Source of the DNA: Mauremys mutica
Taxonomy: Eukaryota > Chordata > Testudines > Geoemydidae
Reading direction: 5' to 3'
Assembly: GCF_020497125.1 (NCBI RefSeq)
Contig: NC_059094.1
Location: 2,583,733 to 2,647,732, forward strand
Length of the DNA: 64,000 nt
In this document: positions 63,301 to 64,000 of the stretch, one piece after another
Position numbering within the stretch: the first letter of the stretch is position 1
How the letters are laid out: every line of letters begins with the position of its first letter
Translations under genes and position numbers: made by a program
The notes under the pieces: model-generated
What the model was told of the DNA's origin: nothing
Databases searched by the model: none
What the model saw: only the letters and a program-made list of their open reading frames with translations

Positions 63301-64000
63301 AACCACTCAGGTACCAAGCTGTAAGATGGAGGGACTGCAGGTTCGGATGGCGGAGTCTGCCGAAGTCCTGGGTGATGAGGTCCGGCCACGACGGGAGGGG
63401 GATGGGATCCCGAACGGAGAGCTCGAGCAGCAGGGTGTACCAGTGCTGCCTCGGCCAGGCCGGCGCTATGAATATGACGTGGGCTCTGTCCCTTCGAAGC
63501 TTCAGGAGCACTCGGTGCACGAGCGGGAACGGAGGGAAGGCGTAGAGGAGGCGATCCGTCCAGGGGTAGAGGAAGGCGTCGGACAGGGAGCCTGGCGAGC
63601 GACCCTGGAATGAACAAAACAGGTGGCACTTCCTGTTCTCCCTGGAGGCGAATAGGTCTATCTGGGGAAACCCCCACCTCCGGAAGACTGTGTGGACGAC
63701 ATCTGGACGGAGGGACCACTCGTGGGAGAGGAACGACCTGCTGAGACGGTCGGCCAGCGTGTTCTGCACTCCCGGAAGAAAGGACGCTTGCAGGTGAATG
63801 GAGTGGGTCACGCAGAAGTCCTACAGGAGCATCGCCTCCCTGCAGAGGGGGGAGGAGCGTGCTCCGCCCTGTTTGTTCACATAGAACATTGCTGTTGTAT
63901 TGTCCGTGAACACTGTCACACATCGGCCTTGCAGGTGGGGGCAGAAAGTTCGGCAGGCTAGACGGATCGCTCGCAGCTCGCGGACATTGATATGCAGGGC
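63299..64000 (-). pseudogene. DIRS-B RT/RNase H ORF, C-terminal part, one stop
   Basis: From the right edge the minus strand reads HINVRELRAIRLACRTF, then VFTDNTTAMFYVNKQGG (RNase H Asp), then a TAG at 63812-63814 where a Trp is expected (LL-stop-DFCVTHSIHLQAS), then FLPGVQNTLADRLSR (late Asp), FPQIDLFASRENRKCHLFCS and IFIAPAWPRQHW. The frame ends at 63299. It overlaps the recombinase ORF in a different frame by about 600 nt. A single in-frame stop may have silenced this copy. Confidence 0.88.

Larger units (their letters stand above)
59938..64000 (-). other. KDM1A: KDM1A upstream intron, partial, holding two DIRS elements
   Basis: The intron extends past the right edge. From about 60453 onwards it is DIRS element sequence, on the same strand as KDM1A. 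59948-60452 shows nothing recognisable. That no KDM1A exon appears in 4 kb is in keeping with expansion by insertion. Confidence 0.85.
61883..64000 (-). mobile_element. DIRS-B, younger tyrosine-recombinase retrotransposon (3' part)
   Basis: It was inserted into DIRS-A at 61882/61883. The 3' end is a perfect 65-bp inverted repeat (61883-61947 and 62131-62195) around 183 bp of GC-rich sequence, then a third related copy (62197-62244). Upstream on the minus strand are the recombinase ORF and, overlapping in another frame, the end of the RT/RNase H ORF. Overlapping ORFs and terminal/internal complementary repeats are the DIRS hallmarks. It continues past 64000. Confidence 0.93.

Noticed and set aside
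62340..63613. Plus-strand frames of 149-157 codons
   Set aside because: They are antisense shadows of the GC-rich DIRS-B recombinase and RNase H ORFs.

Overview
The window is vertebrate nuclear DNA, most likely from a turtle. The only host gene I can support is the 3' end of KDM1A (LSD1), on the minus strand at 57.3-64 kb: two coding exons, the 3' UTR and a poly(A) signal. Nearly everything else is transposable elements. Full-length CR1 LINEs, Penelope-like elements (PLEs) with GIY-YIG endonuclease, PIF/Harbinger elements, a DIRS tyrosine-recombinase element, Gypsy elements with integrase before reverse transcriptase, and a tRNA-derived SINE with a CR1-type tail together point to Testudines. 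No bacterial operons, CRISPR arrays or rRNA genes are present.

Layout. 1-25.9 kb: one plus-strand endogenous retrovirus (ERV) whose 5' part lies left of the window. It has been split by Harbinger-1 (1-895), PLE-1 (960-2781), a hAT MITE (3755-4052), PLE-2 (4378-5939), a Gypsy-2 + CR1-A block (about 6287-11030), Harbinger-2 (12636-17261, carrying PLE-3) and CR1-B (about 19090-24088). Target-site duplications mark many joins. The provirus sits in an older minus-strand CR1 (CR1-D, 25.87-36.6 kb). CR1-D was also hit by a SINE, and the SINE was then split by Gypsy-1 (26309-34874). 37.8-48 kb: a minus-strand PLE (PLE-4) split by Harbinger-3 (37873-42697, mostly coding-intact) and by full-length CR1-C (43278-47574). 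48-57 kb: PLE-5, a hAT MITE, CR1-E, CR1-F and unremarkable intergenic DNA. 57.3-64 kb: KDM1A, with a TA-flanked MITE in its last intron and two nested DIRS elements in the preceding intron.

How the parts work. CR1 encodes ORF1 (zinc-finger-like region and SGNH esterase) and ORF2 (APE endonuclease plus RT); the SINE has a CR1-like tail and was probably moved by CR1. PLEs encode an RT and a GIY-YIG nuclease, and every PLE 3' region carries a 40-nt hammerhead-ribozyme-like fold. Harbinger-3 carries a DDE transposase, a spliced Myb/SANT partner gene, and a conserved third reading frame of about 100 codons, antisense inside the Myb intron. DIRS-B ends in a perfect 65-bp inverted repeat.

Most worth following up: the fixed-length, covarying hammerhead-like motif; two roughly 93-bp PLE-derived insertions that begin at this motif and have target-site duplications; the Harbinger third ORF; and the IN-before-RT gene order of the Gypsy elements.
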